This document shows, piece by piece, positions 54,154 to 64,000 of a stretch of DNA of 64,000 nt; the first letter of the stretch is position 1, and every line of letters starts with the position of its first letter. The stretch spans positions 496,001 through 560,000 of the forward strand of contig NZ_JAFCGY010000001.1 in assembly GCF_016836705.1 (NCBI RefSeq). The letters run 5' to 3'. The notes under the pieces are model-generated. The model was not told where the DNA came from, ran no database searches, and saw only the letters and a list, made by a program, of their open reading frames with translations. Origin of the DNA: Mesorhizobium caraganae. GTDB lineage: Bacteria > Pseudomonadota > Alphaproteobacteria > Rhizobiales > Rhizobiaceae. Made by a program: the position numbers and the translations under genes.

Positions 54154-54156
54154 TCG

Positions 54157-55224
54157 ATGGCTTCCGTCACGCTGCAAAACGTCGAGAAGGACTACGGTTC
54201 GCTGCGCATCCTGCACGGCGTCGATCTTGAAATCGCCGATGGCGAGTTCGTCGTGCTGGTTGGCCCGTCCGGCTGCGGCAAGTCGACCTTGCTGCGCATG
54301 ATTGCCGGGCTGGAGGAAGTGTCGGGCGGCGAGATCCGCATCGGCGAGCGGCTGGTCAATGACGTCGCGCCGAAGGACCGCGATATCGCCATGGTGTTCC
54401 AGTCCTACGCGCTCTACCCGCATATGGATGTGTCGTCGAATATGGGCTTCAGCCTGCTGCTCAAGAAGGCGGAGAAGACGACGATCGACGGCAGGGTAGG
54501 GGCTGCCGCCAAGCGGCTCGGCCTCGACAGTTTCCTCGGCCGGCTGCCGCGGCAATTGTCCGGGGGCCAACGCCAGCGCGTGGCCATGGGCCGCGCCATC
54601 GTGCGCGATCCCAAAGTGTTCCTCTTCGACGAACCGCTCAGCAATCTCGACGCCAAGCTGCGCGTGCATATGCGCGCCGAAATCAAGGCGCTGCACCAGC
54701 AGCTCAAGACCACTTCGGTCTATGTCACGCACGACCAGATCGAAGCCATGACCATGGCCGACCGCATCGTCGTCATGCATGACGGCTATGTCCAACAGGT
54801 CGGCCATCCGCTCGAACTTTACGACCGGCCGGTCAACACCTTCGTTGCCGGCTTCATCGGCTCGCCCGGCATGAACTTTTTGCCGGCGACGGTCGCCAAG
54901 GGTGGCAAGGTGGATGCGGTGCTGGCCGACGGCCAGAAGCTGAGATTGCCCGATGGTCTGCCGCTCAAGGATGGCGACAAGCTGACTGTCGGGCTGCGGC
55001 CGGAACACATCCAGCTCGCCGAGGATGGTCCGCTCAAGGCCGAGGTCGAAGTGGTCGAGCCGCTCGGCCTGTCGACGCAGTTCTATGTCAGGTTCGCGGG
55101 GCAGCTGGTTTGCGTCTTCGTCATGGGGCGCAGCACTATCCGGCCGGGCGACACGGTGCGGCTGTCCGCCGATCCGGCAGCGCTGCACCTGTTCGATCCG
55201 GCAAGCGGCAACCGCATCGGGTGA
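54157..55224 (+). CDS. ABC importer ATPase (MalK/UgpC type)
   Basis: 355 residues. Walker A GPSGCGKSTL, signature [24 protein letters not shown] and VYVTHDQIEA, plus the C-terminal OB-type domain (LRPEHIQLA). It completes the importer that starts at 50925. Twenty bases after its stop lies the convergent AraC regulator gene. Confidence 0.92.
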   Translation: MASVTLQNVEKDYGSLRILHGVDLEIADGEFVVLVGPSGCGKSTLLRMIAGLEEVSGGEIRIGERLVNDVAPKDRDIAMVFQSYALYPHMDVSSNMGFSLLLKKAEKTTIDGRVGAAAKRLGLDSFLGRLPRQLSGGQRQRVAMGRAIVRDPKVFLFDEPLSNLDAKLRVHMRAEIKALHQQLKTTSVYVTHDQIEAMTMADRIVVMHDGYVQQVGHPLELYDRPVNTFVAGFIGSPGMNFLPATVAKGGKVDAVLADGQKLRLPDGLPLKDGDKLTVGLRPEHIQLAEDGPLKAEVEVVEPLGLSTQFYVRFAGQLVCVFVMGRSTIRPGDTVRLSADPAALHLFDPASGNRIG

Positions 55225-55243
55225 GAGTGCCTGAAGTCCCTCC

Positions 55244-56119
55244 TTACCGGTGGTTGCCCAGGCTGGCATACATGCCGGTGGTCCGGAACTGCGTCGGGTT
55301 GATGCCGTAGAGCCGGCGGAAGACTTTCGAAAAATAGTTGGCGTCCTCGAAGCCGCACAATATGGCGACCTCCTTGACCGGCAGGAAATCGGCCCTGGTC
55401 AGAAGTTTCGCCGCCCGCTGCAGCCGCTGCTGCAGCACGAATTCGGCCGGCGGAATGCCTTCGCTTTCGGCGAAGCAGCGCGAGAAATGCGCGCGGCTGA
55501 GGCCGCTGATCTGGACGAGATCGGCCACCGGCAGGGGCTTGTCGAGATTGGCGTTGATATGGTCGATCACCGGCTGCATGGCGCTCTGTTTTTCGGTGAA
55601 GGCGTGCGAGCCGAAGACATCGTCGTAAAGCGCCATCGCCGCCTCGTACGCGATCGCCGAAGCAGCGCCCGGCGAAGCGCCGCCCTTGATCAGGCGCAGG
55701 CTGCAATCGGCGAGATGATCGATCGTCTCCGGCTGCAGCCGGAACACCGGCCCGGATACGCTGAGAATGGATTTGTGGATGCGCAGCGCCTCCTCGCCAT
55801 TCATCGAGATCCAGAAATATTCCCAGCGGTCGCCTTTCTCCAGCCAGTAGCGATGGTTGTGCGGCACCAGCACCAGCAGCGTGTCGTTCGCCTGCAGGCG
55901 GTAGTTGCGGTTTTCGTAGCGCAGCTGGCCGGTGCCGCTGATCGTGTGCTGCAGCACGGTAAATGGTGTCTGGCCGCGCTTGCGCCCATCCCAGTCATAG
56001 GTCACGCTTTCGCGCACCTCATAGCCGGTGCTGGTCGGCATGGCATGCAGGCGCTGGCGACCGCGCGGCAGCGAGATGGTGCGCATCAACTGTCCGTTGG
56101 CGATCAGGTCACGCAGCAC
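55244..56119 (-). CDS. agpT: AraC-family activator of alpha-galactoside genes
   Basis: 291 residues. N-terminal cupin-like ligand domain (GTGQLRYENRNYRLQANDTLLVLVPHNHRYW) and C-terminal AraC helix-turn-helix pair (ADLVQISGLSRAHFSRCF; EVAILCGFEDANYFSKVFRRLYGINPTQFR). GTG at 56119 is preceded by GAGGG and gives a compact N-terminus; the frame is open further upstream. Symbol assigned from position: in Sinorhizobium an AraC-like protein, AgpT, activates the adjoining agaL1-agpABCD genes, and the same genes follow here divergently. Confidence 0.8.
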   Translation of the reverse strand: MLRDLIANGQLMRTISLPRGRQRLHAMPTSTGYEVRESVTYDWDGRKRGQTPFTVLQHTISGTGQLRYENRNYRLQANDTLLVLVPHNHRYWLEKGDRWEYFWISMNGEEALRIHKSILSVSGPVFRLQPETIDHLADCSLRLIKGGASPGAASAIAYEAAMALYDDVFGSHAFTEKQSAMQPVIDHINANLDKPLPVADLVQISGLSRAHFSRCFAESEGIPPAEFVLQQRLQRAAKLLTRADFLPVKEVAILCGFEDANYFSKVFRRLYGINPTQFRTTGMYASLGNHR

Positions 56120-56232
56120 AAAATTACCCTCGAAAGCATAAACGTTCTCTGGTCGCGCCCTGGAATAAAGGCATAATCCAAATCCTGAGAACGCGAAAGA
56201 CCCGCGGTCGAGGAGCGGGCGGGGAGGAAAAA

Positions 56233-56250
56233 GAGCCGGAATTCCGGCTC
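56233..56250. promoter_or_regulatory. Perfect 18-bp palindrome upstream of agaL1
   Basis: GAGCCGGAATTCCGGCTC lies between agpT and agaL1, 85 bp before the agaL1 ATG. It may be a regulator site or, if transcribed, a leader hairpin. AraC proteins usually prefer direct repeats, so it need not be the AgpT site. Confidence 0.4.
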
Positions 56251-56334
56251 GAATGGCATGCGCGCCATGGGCGCGCCGCCATACGCTCCTCCGTTGCTCC
56301 TTGCCTGGCATTCGATAGGATCGAGGTGAAGGTG

Positions 56335-57801
56335 ATGAGTTTCAAAATCGCTATTATCGGCGCCGGCAGCGTCGGCTTCACCAAAAAACTGTTCACCGAC
56401 ATTCTGTGCGTTCCGGAATTCGCCGACATCGAATTCGCTCTGACCGATCTCAGCGAGCACAATCTCGGGATGATCAAGGCGATCCTCGACCGCATCGTCG
56501 AGGCCAACAGTCTGCCGACAAAGGTCACCGCGACCACCGACCGCCGCAAGGCGCTCGAAGGCGCGCGCTACGTCATCAGCTGTGTGCGGGTCGGCGGGCT
56601 CGAAGCCTATGCCGACGACATTCGCATTCCTCTGAAATACGGCATCGACCAGTGCGTCGGCGACACGATCTGCGCCGGCGGCATCCTCTACGGCCAGCGC
56701 AACATTCCGGTCATTCTCGACTTCTGCAAGGACATCCGCGAACTCGCCGAGCCGGGCGCGAAATTCCTCAACTATGCCAACCCGATGGCGATGAACACCT
56801 GGGCGGCGATCGAATATGGCAAGGTCGACACGGTCGGCCTCTGCCATGGCGTCCAGCACGGCGCCGAACAGATCGCCGAAGTGCTCGGCGCCAAATCGCA
56901 CAGTGAACTCGACTATGTCTGCTCCGGCATCAACCACCAGACCTGGTTCATTGACCTTCGCCTCAACGGCCGCAGAATAGGCAAGGACGAACTGATCGCC
57001 GCCTTCGAGGCGCATCCGGTCTACTCGCAGCAGGAAAAACTGCGTATCGACGTGCTGAAGCGTTTTGGGGTCTATTCGACCGAAAGCAACGGTCATCTCT
57101 CCGAATATCTGCCCTGGTATCGCAAGCGGCCGGACGAAATCACCCGCTGGATCGACATGTCCGACTGGATCCACGGCGAGACCGGCGGCTACCTCCGTTA
57201 TTCCACCGAAACGCGCAACTGGTTTGAGACGGAATATCCGCAATTCCTCGAAGCGGCGTCGAAGCCGCTCGACGCGTCGAAGCGCTCCAACGAGCACGCC
57301 AGCCACATTCTCGAAGCGCTGGAGACGAATCGCGTCTATCGCGGCCACTTCAACGTCAAGAACTCCGGCATCATCACCAACCTGCCGCAGGACGCCATCA
57401 TCGAGTCGCCCGGCTTCGTCGATCGCTTCGGCATCAACATGACTTCCGGCATCACGTTGCCGGAAGCGTGCGCAGCCACCTGCATTTCGTCGATCAACGT
57501 CCAGCGCATGTCGGTGCATGCGGCGATATCTGGCGATATCGACCTGTTGAAACTCGCCGTGCTGCACGATCCGCTGGTCGGTGCGGTGTCGACGCCGGAA
57601 GAGGTGTGGCAGATGGTCGACGAGATGGTCGTCGCCCAGGCCCGTTGGCTGCCGCAATATGCCGATGCCGTGCCGGAGGCCAAGGAGCGGCTTTCGAAAT
57701 CGAAGGTGAAGACCCGTGATTGGGCGGGTGCGGCGCGACGCAATGTGCGCTCGATCGAGGAACTGCGCGCCGAAAAGACGGCACTGAAACAGGCCGGCTG
57801 A
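56335..57801 (+). CDS. agaL1: GH4 alpha-galactosidase
   Basis: 488 residues of glycoside hydrolase family 4, which uses NAD+ and a divalent metal. Rossmann motif AIIGAGSVGFTKKLFTDIL; metal ligands Cys and His in GLCHGVQHG and SGINHQTWF; NYANPMAMNTWAA also conserved. It hydrolyses alpha-galactosides such as melibiose or raffinose in the cytoplasm after uptake. ATG at 56335 follows GAGGTGAAGGTG. First gene of the agp operon and 97 bp before agpA. Confidence 0.88.
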   Translation: MSFKIAIIGAGSVGFTKKLFTDILCVPEFADIEFALTDLSEHNLGMIKAILDRIVEANSLPTKVTATTDRRKALEGARYVISCVRVGGLEAYADDIRIPLKYGIDQCVGDTICAGGILYGQRNIPVILDFCKDIRELAEPGAKFLNYANPMAMNTWAAIEYGKVDTVGLCHGVQHGAEQIAEVLGAKSHSELDYVCSGINHQTWFIDLRLNGRRIGKDELIAAFEAHPVYSQQEKLRIDVLKRFGVYSTESNGHLSEYLPWYRKRPDEITRWIDMSDWIHGETGGYLRYSTETRNWFETEYPQFLEAASKPLDASKRSNEHASHILEALETNRVYRGHFNVKNSGIITNLPQDAIIESPGFVDRFGINMTSGITLPEACAATCISSINVQRMSVHAAISGDIDLLKLAVLHDPLVGAVSTPEEVWQMVDEMVVAQARWLPQYADAVPEAKERLSKSKVKTRDWAGAARRNVRSIEELRAEKTALKQAG

Positions 57802-57898
57802 GAATGCTTGCAGGCGGACCGCGGGAGGCCGGTTCGCCAATCAGTCGTCGTGAAGTGATGCAGGCAGCAGCAGACGTCGAAACATCTGGGAGGAGACT

Positions 57899-60010
57899 AT
57901 GAGGAACTTTCGCAGAATTCGCATTCTCACCGGGCGAAGAATTGGCATTCTCGCCGGCATGGCGCTGAGCGTGTCGGCATCGGCGCTCAGCAGCGCATAC
58001 GCATCGGAGCCGACCGTGCCGCCGGTCCCGGCGCAGTTTCCAGCCGAGGGCAAGATCAAATACGTCGCCCGCGATTCCATCCTGGAATTCAAGGCGCTGC
58101 CCGAATATCACGAGCCCGACTGGGTCACCGAGAAATACGTCAAGACCGGCAAGCTGCCGCCGGTCAAGGACCGCCTGCCGAAGGAGCCGCTGGTGTTCAA
58201 GACCAGCAACATGCCGGACGGCATCGGCGTCTATGGCGACACCATGCGCCACGTCATTGGCGGCCGGCCGGAGGGCTGGAACTATGGCGCCGGCCAGACG
58301 CAAGGATGGGGCGGCATCGACATCGGCCTCTCCGAATGCCTGACGCGCACCGCGCCCTTGTTCCAGGTCGAGGCCAGGGACACCGAGCCGCTGCCGAACC
58401 TCGCCAAAAGCTGGGACTGGTCGAAGGACGGCCACACGCTGACGATGCACCTGGTCGAAGGCGCCAAATGGTCTGACGGCGTTGCGTTCAATGCCGACGA
58501 TGTCATGTTCTACTGGGACGACGAAGTGGTCGATCCCAATGTCTCGCCGCTGAACGGCGCCACAGCGGAAACCTTCGGTGTCGGCACGACGCTGAAGAAG
58601 ATCGACGACTACACCGTCGAATGGACGTTCAAGGACGCCTTTCCCAAGCAGTATCTCTATGCCATGGCCTATGGCACTTTCTGCCCCGGCCCCGCGCATA
58701 TATTGAAACCGCAGCATCCGAAATATTCGAAGAACACCTACGATCAGTTCAAGAATGCGTTCCCGCCGGAATATATGAATATGCCGGTGATGGGCGCCTG
58801 GGTGCCGGTGGAGTATCGGCCCGATGACATCATCGTTCTTCGCCGCAATCCCTACTACTGGAAGGTCGACGAGAAGGGCAACCAGCTGCCCTATCTCAAC
58901 GAGCTGCACTACAAGCTGTCGACCTGGGCCGATCGCGATGTCCAGGCTGTTGCCGGGGCCGCCGATTTCTCCAACCTCGAGCAGCCGGAAAACTTCGTCG
59001 CTTCGCTGAAGCGCGCGGCGGACAAGGATGCACCGGCCCGGCTCGCCTTCGGCCCGCGCCTGATCGGCTACAATCTGCGCATGAATTTTTCCGCCAATGG
59101 CTGGGGCAATCCGGACGAACGCGGTCAGGCGATCCGCGAGCTCAACCGCAATGAGGACTTCCGCAAGGGCATCACCATGGCGCTCGACCGCAAGGCGCTC
59201 GGCGACTCGCTGGTCAAGGGTCCGTTCACCGCCATCTACCCCGGCGGCTTTTCCTCCGGCACCAGCTTCTATGACCGCGACTCGACCGTCTACTACCCCT
59301 TCGATCTCGAAGGCGCCAAGGCGGAGCTCGCCAAGGCCGGCCTCAAGGATACGGACGGCGACGGTATCGTGAACTTCCCAGCCGGCACCGCCGGCGGCAA
59401 GGATGTCGAGATCGTGATGCTGGTCAACAACGACTACACCACCGACAAGAGCCTTGCGGAAGGCGTCGTCGCGCAGATGGAGAAGCTGGGCTTGAGGATC
59501 GTGCTCAACGGCCTCAATGGCACCCAGCGCGATGCCACGCAATATTCCGGCCGCTTCGACTGGCTGATCCGGCGCAACGAGCAGGAGCTGACCTCCGTTG
59601 TGCAGAATACTGTGCAACTCGCTCCCGTCGGCCCCAAGACCAGTTGGGATCACCGCGCGCCGGAAAGCGGCCAGGTCGACCTGATGCCGTTCGAAAAGGA
59701 TCTCGTCGACATCGTCAACAAGTTCGTCTCCTCGTCAGACAATGACGAGCGCGCCAGCCTGATGAAGGAGTTCCAGAAGATCTCGACCGAGCATGTCTAC
59801 AATGTCGGCCTAACGGAATATCCCGGCGCCTTGATCATCAACAAGCGCTTCTCCAACATCCCGCAGGGAACGCCGATCTTCATGTTCAACTGGGCCGAGG
59901 ATTCGATCGTGCGCGAACGCGTCTTCGTCGCCGCCGACAAGCAGCAGAAATACGAACTCTTTCCCGAGCAGCTTCCCGGCAAGCCCGGCGACAAGGGTCC
60001 GACAAACTGA
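57899..60010 (+). CDS. agpA: Alpha-galactoside ABC importer binding protein
   Basis: 703 residues, an extracellular solute-binding protein of family 5 (peptide/oligosaccharide class), longer than DppA-type proteins. The N-terminal signal region (RRIGILAGMALSVSASALSSAYA) is followed by a mature protein with TEPLPNLAKSWDWSKDGHTLTMHLVEGAKWSDGVAFNADDV, a family-5 hallmark. In Sinorhizobium AgpA binds melibiose and raffinose though its relatives bind peptides; the operon context here is the same. GGGAGGAG upstream of ATG. Confidence 0.9.
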   Translation: MRNFRRIRILTGRRIGILAGMALSVSASALSSAYASEPTVPPVPAQFPAEGKIKYVARDSILEFKALPEYHEPDWVTEKYVKTGKLPPVKDRLPKEPLVFKTSNMPDGIGVYGDTMRHVIGGRPEGWNYGAGQTQGWGGIDIGLSECLTRTAPLFQVEARDTEPLPNLAKSWDWSKDGHTLTMHLVEGAKWSDGVAFNADDVMFYWDDEVVDPNVSPLNGATAETFGVGTTLKKIDDYTVEWTFKDAFPKQYLYAMAYGTFCPGPAHILKPQHPKYSKNTYDQFKNAFPPEYMNMPVMGAWVPVEYRPDDIIVLRRNPYYWKVDEKGNQLPYLNELHYKLSTWADRDVQAVAGAADFSNLEQPENFVASLKRAADKDAPARLAFGPRLIGYNLRMNFSANGWGNPDERGQAIRELNRNEDFRKGITMALDRKALGDSLVKGPFTAIYPGGFSSGTSFYDRDSTVYYPFDLEGAKAELAKAGLKDTDGDGIVNFPAGTAGGKDVEIVMLVNNDYTTDKSLAEGVVAQMEKLGLRIVLNGLNGTQRDATQYSGRFDWLIRRNEQELTSVVQNTVQLAPVGPKTSWDHRAPESGQVDLMPFEKDLVDIVNKFVSSSDNDERASLMKEFQKISTEHVYNVGLTEYPGALIINKRFSNIPQGTPIFMFNWAEDSIVRERVFVAADKQQKYELFPEQLPGKPGDKGPTN

Positions 60011-60030
60011 GTTACCTCCCCTGGCTGACG

Positions 60031-60057
60031 CCCGGCCGCGCTGCGCGCGCGGCCGGG
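60031..60057 (+). repeat. Strong GC hairpin between agpA and agpB
   Basis: Perfect 11-bp stem CCCGGCCGCGC/GCGCGGCCGGG with a 5-base loop, 20 bases after the agpA stop. No T-run follows, so partial attenuation or 3'-end protection of agpA mRNA is likelier than full termination. Confidence 0.55.
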
Positions 60058-60112
60058 ACGGAGTAAGGTCAGCGGCAGAGAACCCTGAAACCGGCGACGA
60101 GGAGGCGAGACG

Positions 60113-61120
60113 GTGCTGCGATTCCTGGCCATGCGCATAGCATCGGCGTTACCGGTTATGGTCATCCTGAGCCTGGTCACCTTCGCCATCATCCAGGCGC
60201 CGCCGGGCGACTATGCCGACTATATCCGCTCGCAGCTCATCAACCAGGGCGGCGCGTCTTTTGCCGAAGCCGACGCGCAGGCGCAAGCCTACCGCATCGA
60301 GCATGGTCTCGATAAACCGCTGCCGGTTCAGTACGTGAACTGGATCGCCGGCATCGTCACCCGCGGCGATTTCGGCTACAGCCTCTACTACAACAAGCCG
60401 GTCGCCGCCGTGGTCGGCGAGCGGCTGCCGCGCACACTGCTGCTGGCGCTGGTCTGCCATCTGCTGGCTTCGGTGCTCGGCATCACCTTCGGCATCTGGG
60501 CGGCCACCCGGCAATACACCTGGATCGACTCGACGCTGTCGGCCATCTCCTTCCTCGGCATGACCGTGCCGCGCTTCCTGATGGCGCTGATCATCGTCTA
60601 TCTCCTGGTCTTCCAGTTCAACGTGTCGGAGATCGGCAGTTTCTTCTCACCGCAATATGGCGGCGCGCCGTGGTCGTGGGCAAAGTTCGCCGACCTCGTC
60701 AAACATGTCTGGCCGGTGGTGGCGATCGCCACCTTCGGCGGGCTCGCCTACAATATGCGCGTCATGCGCGGCAATTTGCTCGATACGCTCAACGCCCAGT
60801 ATGTCGAGACGGCCAAGGCCAAGGGGCTTACCGGCGGCGCCGTCGTCATGCGCCATGCCGTACCCAACGCGTTACACCCGCTCATCATGTATCAGGGCGT
60901 GGTGCTGCCCTACATGCTGACCGGCGAGATCGAGACGGCGATCATCTTCGCGCTGCCGACGGTCGGGCCGGCGATTGTCGGTTCGATGGCGGTCGGCGAC
61001 GTCTATGTCACGGCGACGTTCATGATGGTGCTTTCGGCGACGCTGATCGTCGGCAACATCATCGCCGACATGCTGCTTGCGCTGCTCGACCCGCGCGTGC
61101 GCCAGTTCGGAGAGAGCTAG
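60113..61120 (+). CDS. agpB: Alpha-galactoside ABC importer permease (DppB-like)
   Basis: 335 residues, DppB/OppB-type permease with six spans. The N-terminal MLRFLAMRIASALPVMVILSLVTFAI and the EAA-type loop YVETAKAKGLTGGAVVMRHAVPNAL are typical. GTG start with GGAGG 7 bases upstream. The next gene begins directly after its stop. Confidence 0.9.
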   Translation: MLRFLAMRIASALPVMVILSLVTFAIIQAPPGDYADYIRSQLINQGGASFAEADAQAQAYRIEHGLDKPLPVQYVNWIAGIVTRGDFGYSLYYNKPVAAVVGERLPRTLLLALVCHLLASVLGITFGIWAATRQYTWIDSTLSAISFLGMTVPRFLMALIIVYLLVFQFNVSEIGSFFSPQYGGAPWSWAKFADLVKHVWPVVAIATFGGLAYNMRVMRGNLLDTLNAQYVETAKAKGLTGGAVVMRHAVPNALHPLIMYQGVVLPYMLTGEIETAIIFALPTVGPAIVGSMAVGDVYVTATFMMVLSATLIVGNIIADMLLALLDPRVRQFGES

Positions 61121-62254
61121 ATGTTGGCACGCGACCCATCCCCGCCGCCGCCGGCCGAAGCAACAGCGATTCCGACACCGCGCGGCAATGAAAGCTACAT
61201 GGCGCTGGTCTGGCGCCGGCTGCGGCGCTCCTGGACCGGCATGGCCGGGCTGATCCTTGTCGTGCTTCTTGTGCTGATGGCGCTGTTTGCCGATTTCCTC
61301 GCGCCGATGGACCCCAAGGCGACCGATGTCGCTTTCGCCCCACCGCAAGTCATGAGTTTTCACGACAAGGACGGCAATTTCGTGCTCCAGCCGCGGGTCT
61401 ATGCGCTGGCGGATTCGGCTGACCTCGACCCGGTCACCTTCCAGCCGGTCGTCGGACCGGACTACGAGCATCCGCGCCTGCTCGGCTTCTTCGTTAGGGG
61501 TGCCGAGTATCGGCTGCTCGGGCTGATCCCCGCCAACCGGCATTTCTTCGCCTCGACCGACGGCCTGCCGGTGCATTTTCTCGGCACCGACAAGTTCGGC
61601 CGGGATGTGCTGTCGCGCGCTATCCATGGCTCGCGCGTCTCGTTGATGATCGCGCTGACGGTGGTGTTCATCATCACCGTCATCGGCACCACCGTCGGCA
61701 TGGTTTCGGGCTATTTCGGCGGCCGGTTCGACGTCTGGGTGCAGCGCTTCGTCGAATTGGTGCTCGCCTTCCCGCAACTGCCGCTTTATCTGGCGCTGAC
61801 GACGCTGATCCCGGTGACCGCGCCGACCAATGTCTTCCTCGCCTTCGTTATCATCGTCATGTCGGCGCTGGGCTGGGCGCAGATGTCGCGCGAGGTGCGC
61901 GGCAAGACGCTGGCGCTGGCGCGGATCGACTATGTACGCGCCGCCATGGCGGTCGGCGCCACCGACATGCGCATCATCATGCAGCATATTTTTCCCAATG
62001 TGATGAGCCACGTCATCGTCGCGGTGACGATCGCGATCCCGACGGTGGTGCTGCTCGAAGCCTTTCTTGGTTTCCTCGGCTTCGCGGTGAAACCGCCGCT
62101 GATCTCGTGGGGTCTGATGCTGCAGGACACCGCGACCTATTCGGTCATCGGCACCTATCCGTGGATCCTGTCGCCGGTCGGTTTCGTGCTGGTCACCGTC
62201 TTTGCCTTCAACGCGCTGGGCGACGGCCTGCGCGATGCCGTCGATCCCTATTGA
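61121..62254 (+). CDS. agpC: Alpha-galactoside ABC importer permease (DppC-like)
   Basis: 377 residues, DppC-type permease: N-terminal span GLILVVLLVLMALFADFLAPMDPKA, a long periplasmic loop, then FLGTDKFGRDVLSRAIHGSRVSL and the EAA loop DYVRAAMAVGATDMRIIMQHIFPN. The large first loop (about 110 residues) exceeds standard DppC and probably contacts the long AgpA. Confidence 0.9.
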   Translation: MLARDPSPPPPAEATAIPTPRGNESYMALVWRRLRRSWTGMAGLILVVLLVLMALFADFLAPMDPKATDVAFAPPQVMSFHDKDGNFVLQPRVYALADSADLDPVTFQPVVGPDYEHPRLLGFFVRGAEYRLLGLIPANRHFFASTDGLPVHFLGTDKFGRDVLSRAIHGSRVSLMIALTVVFIITVIGTTVGMVSGYFGGRFDVWVQRFVELVLAFPQLPLYLALTTLIPVTAPTNVFLAFVIIVMSALGWAQMSREVRGKTLALARIDYVRAAMAVGATDMRIIMQHIFPNVMSHVIVAVTIAIPTVVLLEAFLGFLGFAVKPPLISWGLMLQDTATYSVIGTYPWILSPVGFVLVTVFAFNALGDGLRDAVDPY

Positions 62255-62263
62255 GGTGGCCGG

Positions 62264-63931
<1,668 letters not shown>

Positions 63932-63951
63932 CAAAGTGCCGGAGGTTTAAC

Positions 63952-64000
63952 GTGGCAAGACATCCCAGGATCACCTTCATCGGCGCCGGCTCGACCGTGT
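63952..64000 (+). CDS. agaL2: Second GH4 glycosidase, 3' part outside window
   Basis: Only the first 16 codons are visible: GTG GCA AGA ... giving MARHPRITFIGAGSTV, the N-terminal NAD-binding strand-turn of GH4 enzymes. GGAGG lies 6 bases before the GTG and the gene begins 20 bases after agpD. In Sinorhizobium agaL2 closes the same operon, supporting the name. Confidence 0.65.
   Translation, partial: MARHPRITFIGAGSTV

Noticed and set aside
53254-55269. Very long open frame on the minus strand opposite the permease and ATPase genes
   Set aside because: It mirrors the codon pattern of the real genes on the other strand, is His/Arg/Asp-rich without any domain, and the plus-strand genes have clear families and ribosome-binding sites. 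The same holds for 57494-59653 and 60872-63262.

Overview
The window reads as chromosome (or large replicon) of a Rhizobiales bacterium close to Mesorhizobium. The DNA is GC-rich. It is dominated by ABC uptake systems for sugars and sugar acids, each next to catabolic enzymes and a GntR, LysR or AraC regulator. Intergenic gaps carry short palindromic repeats of the rhizobial type. The right end reproduces the alpha-galactoside (agp/agaL) locus known from Sinorhizobium. I saw no rRNA, tRNA, CRISPR array, transposase, phage gene, or nod/nif gene.

Layout. (1) 2-1033: 3' part of a proline-rich DUF930-type envelope protein. (2) 1184-12907: a sugar-acid island. On the minus strand is a MalFGK-type ABC importer (binding protein, two permeases, ATPase) followed by an enolase-superfamily dehydratase and an RraA-like aldolase. 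Divergently lie an FCD-type GntR regulator, three more enolase-superfamily enzymes and a NIPSNAP protein. (3) 13134-15182: LysR regulator, an SDR protein lacking the catalytic Tyr, and a small tautomerase. (4) 15483-18317: a TrpXYZ-type ABC importer. (5) 18526-24186: DHA2-type MFS exporter, COG3618 lactonase, SDR dehydrogenase, mannonate dehydratase and a decayed phnM-like pseudogene. (6) 24497-30404: a tight four-gene redox cassette (aldonolactone oxidase, D-threonine-aldolase-like PLP enzyme, aldehyde dehydrogenase, flavoprotein dehydrogenase) with a tandem 20-bp repeat in its promoter. Its pathway is not obvious and it is my best candidate for an undescribed system.

(7) 30568-44218: an exopolysaccharide cluster: acyltransferase-like protein, Wzy-like polymerase, GH5 hydrolase, Wzz/ExoP-like protein with a degenerate kinase domain, Wzx flippase, GT4, a GINT1-like protein, a CelD/FemAB acyltransferase, an FAD monooxygenase and a WecG/TagA (GT26) transferase. 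(8) 44959-46813: a DyP peroxidase ending in an encapsulin cargo-loading peptide, overlapping a family-1 encapsulin shell gene that carries a one-base frameshift. (9) 47103-48845: divergent GlxA-type AraC regulator and DJ-1/PfpI protein sharing an inverted repeat. (10) 48971-55224: GntR regulator with a FadR-type operator, a Cys/Met-metabolism PLP lyase and a complete sugar-type ABC importer. (11) 55244-64000: agpT, agaL1, agpA, agpB, agpC, agpD and the first codons of agaL2.

A recurring theme is that in all four ABC operons the gap between the binding-protein gene and the first permease gene holds a strong palindrome. This fits a role in setting binding protein above membrane components. One dispersed repeat family (about 70-115 bp) occurs at least three times. 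Two genes (phnM-like, encapsulin) are broken in this sequence.
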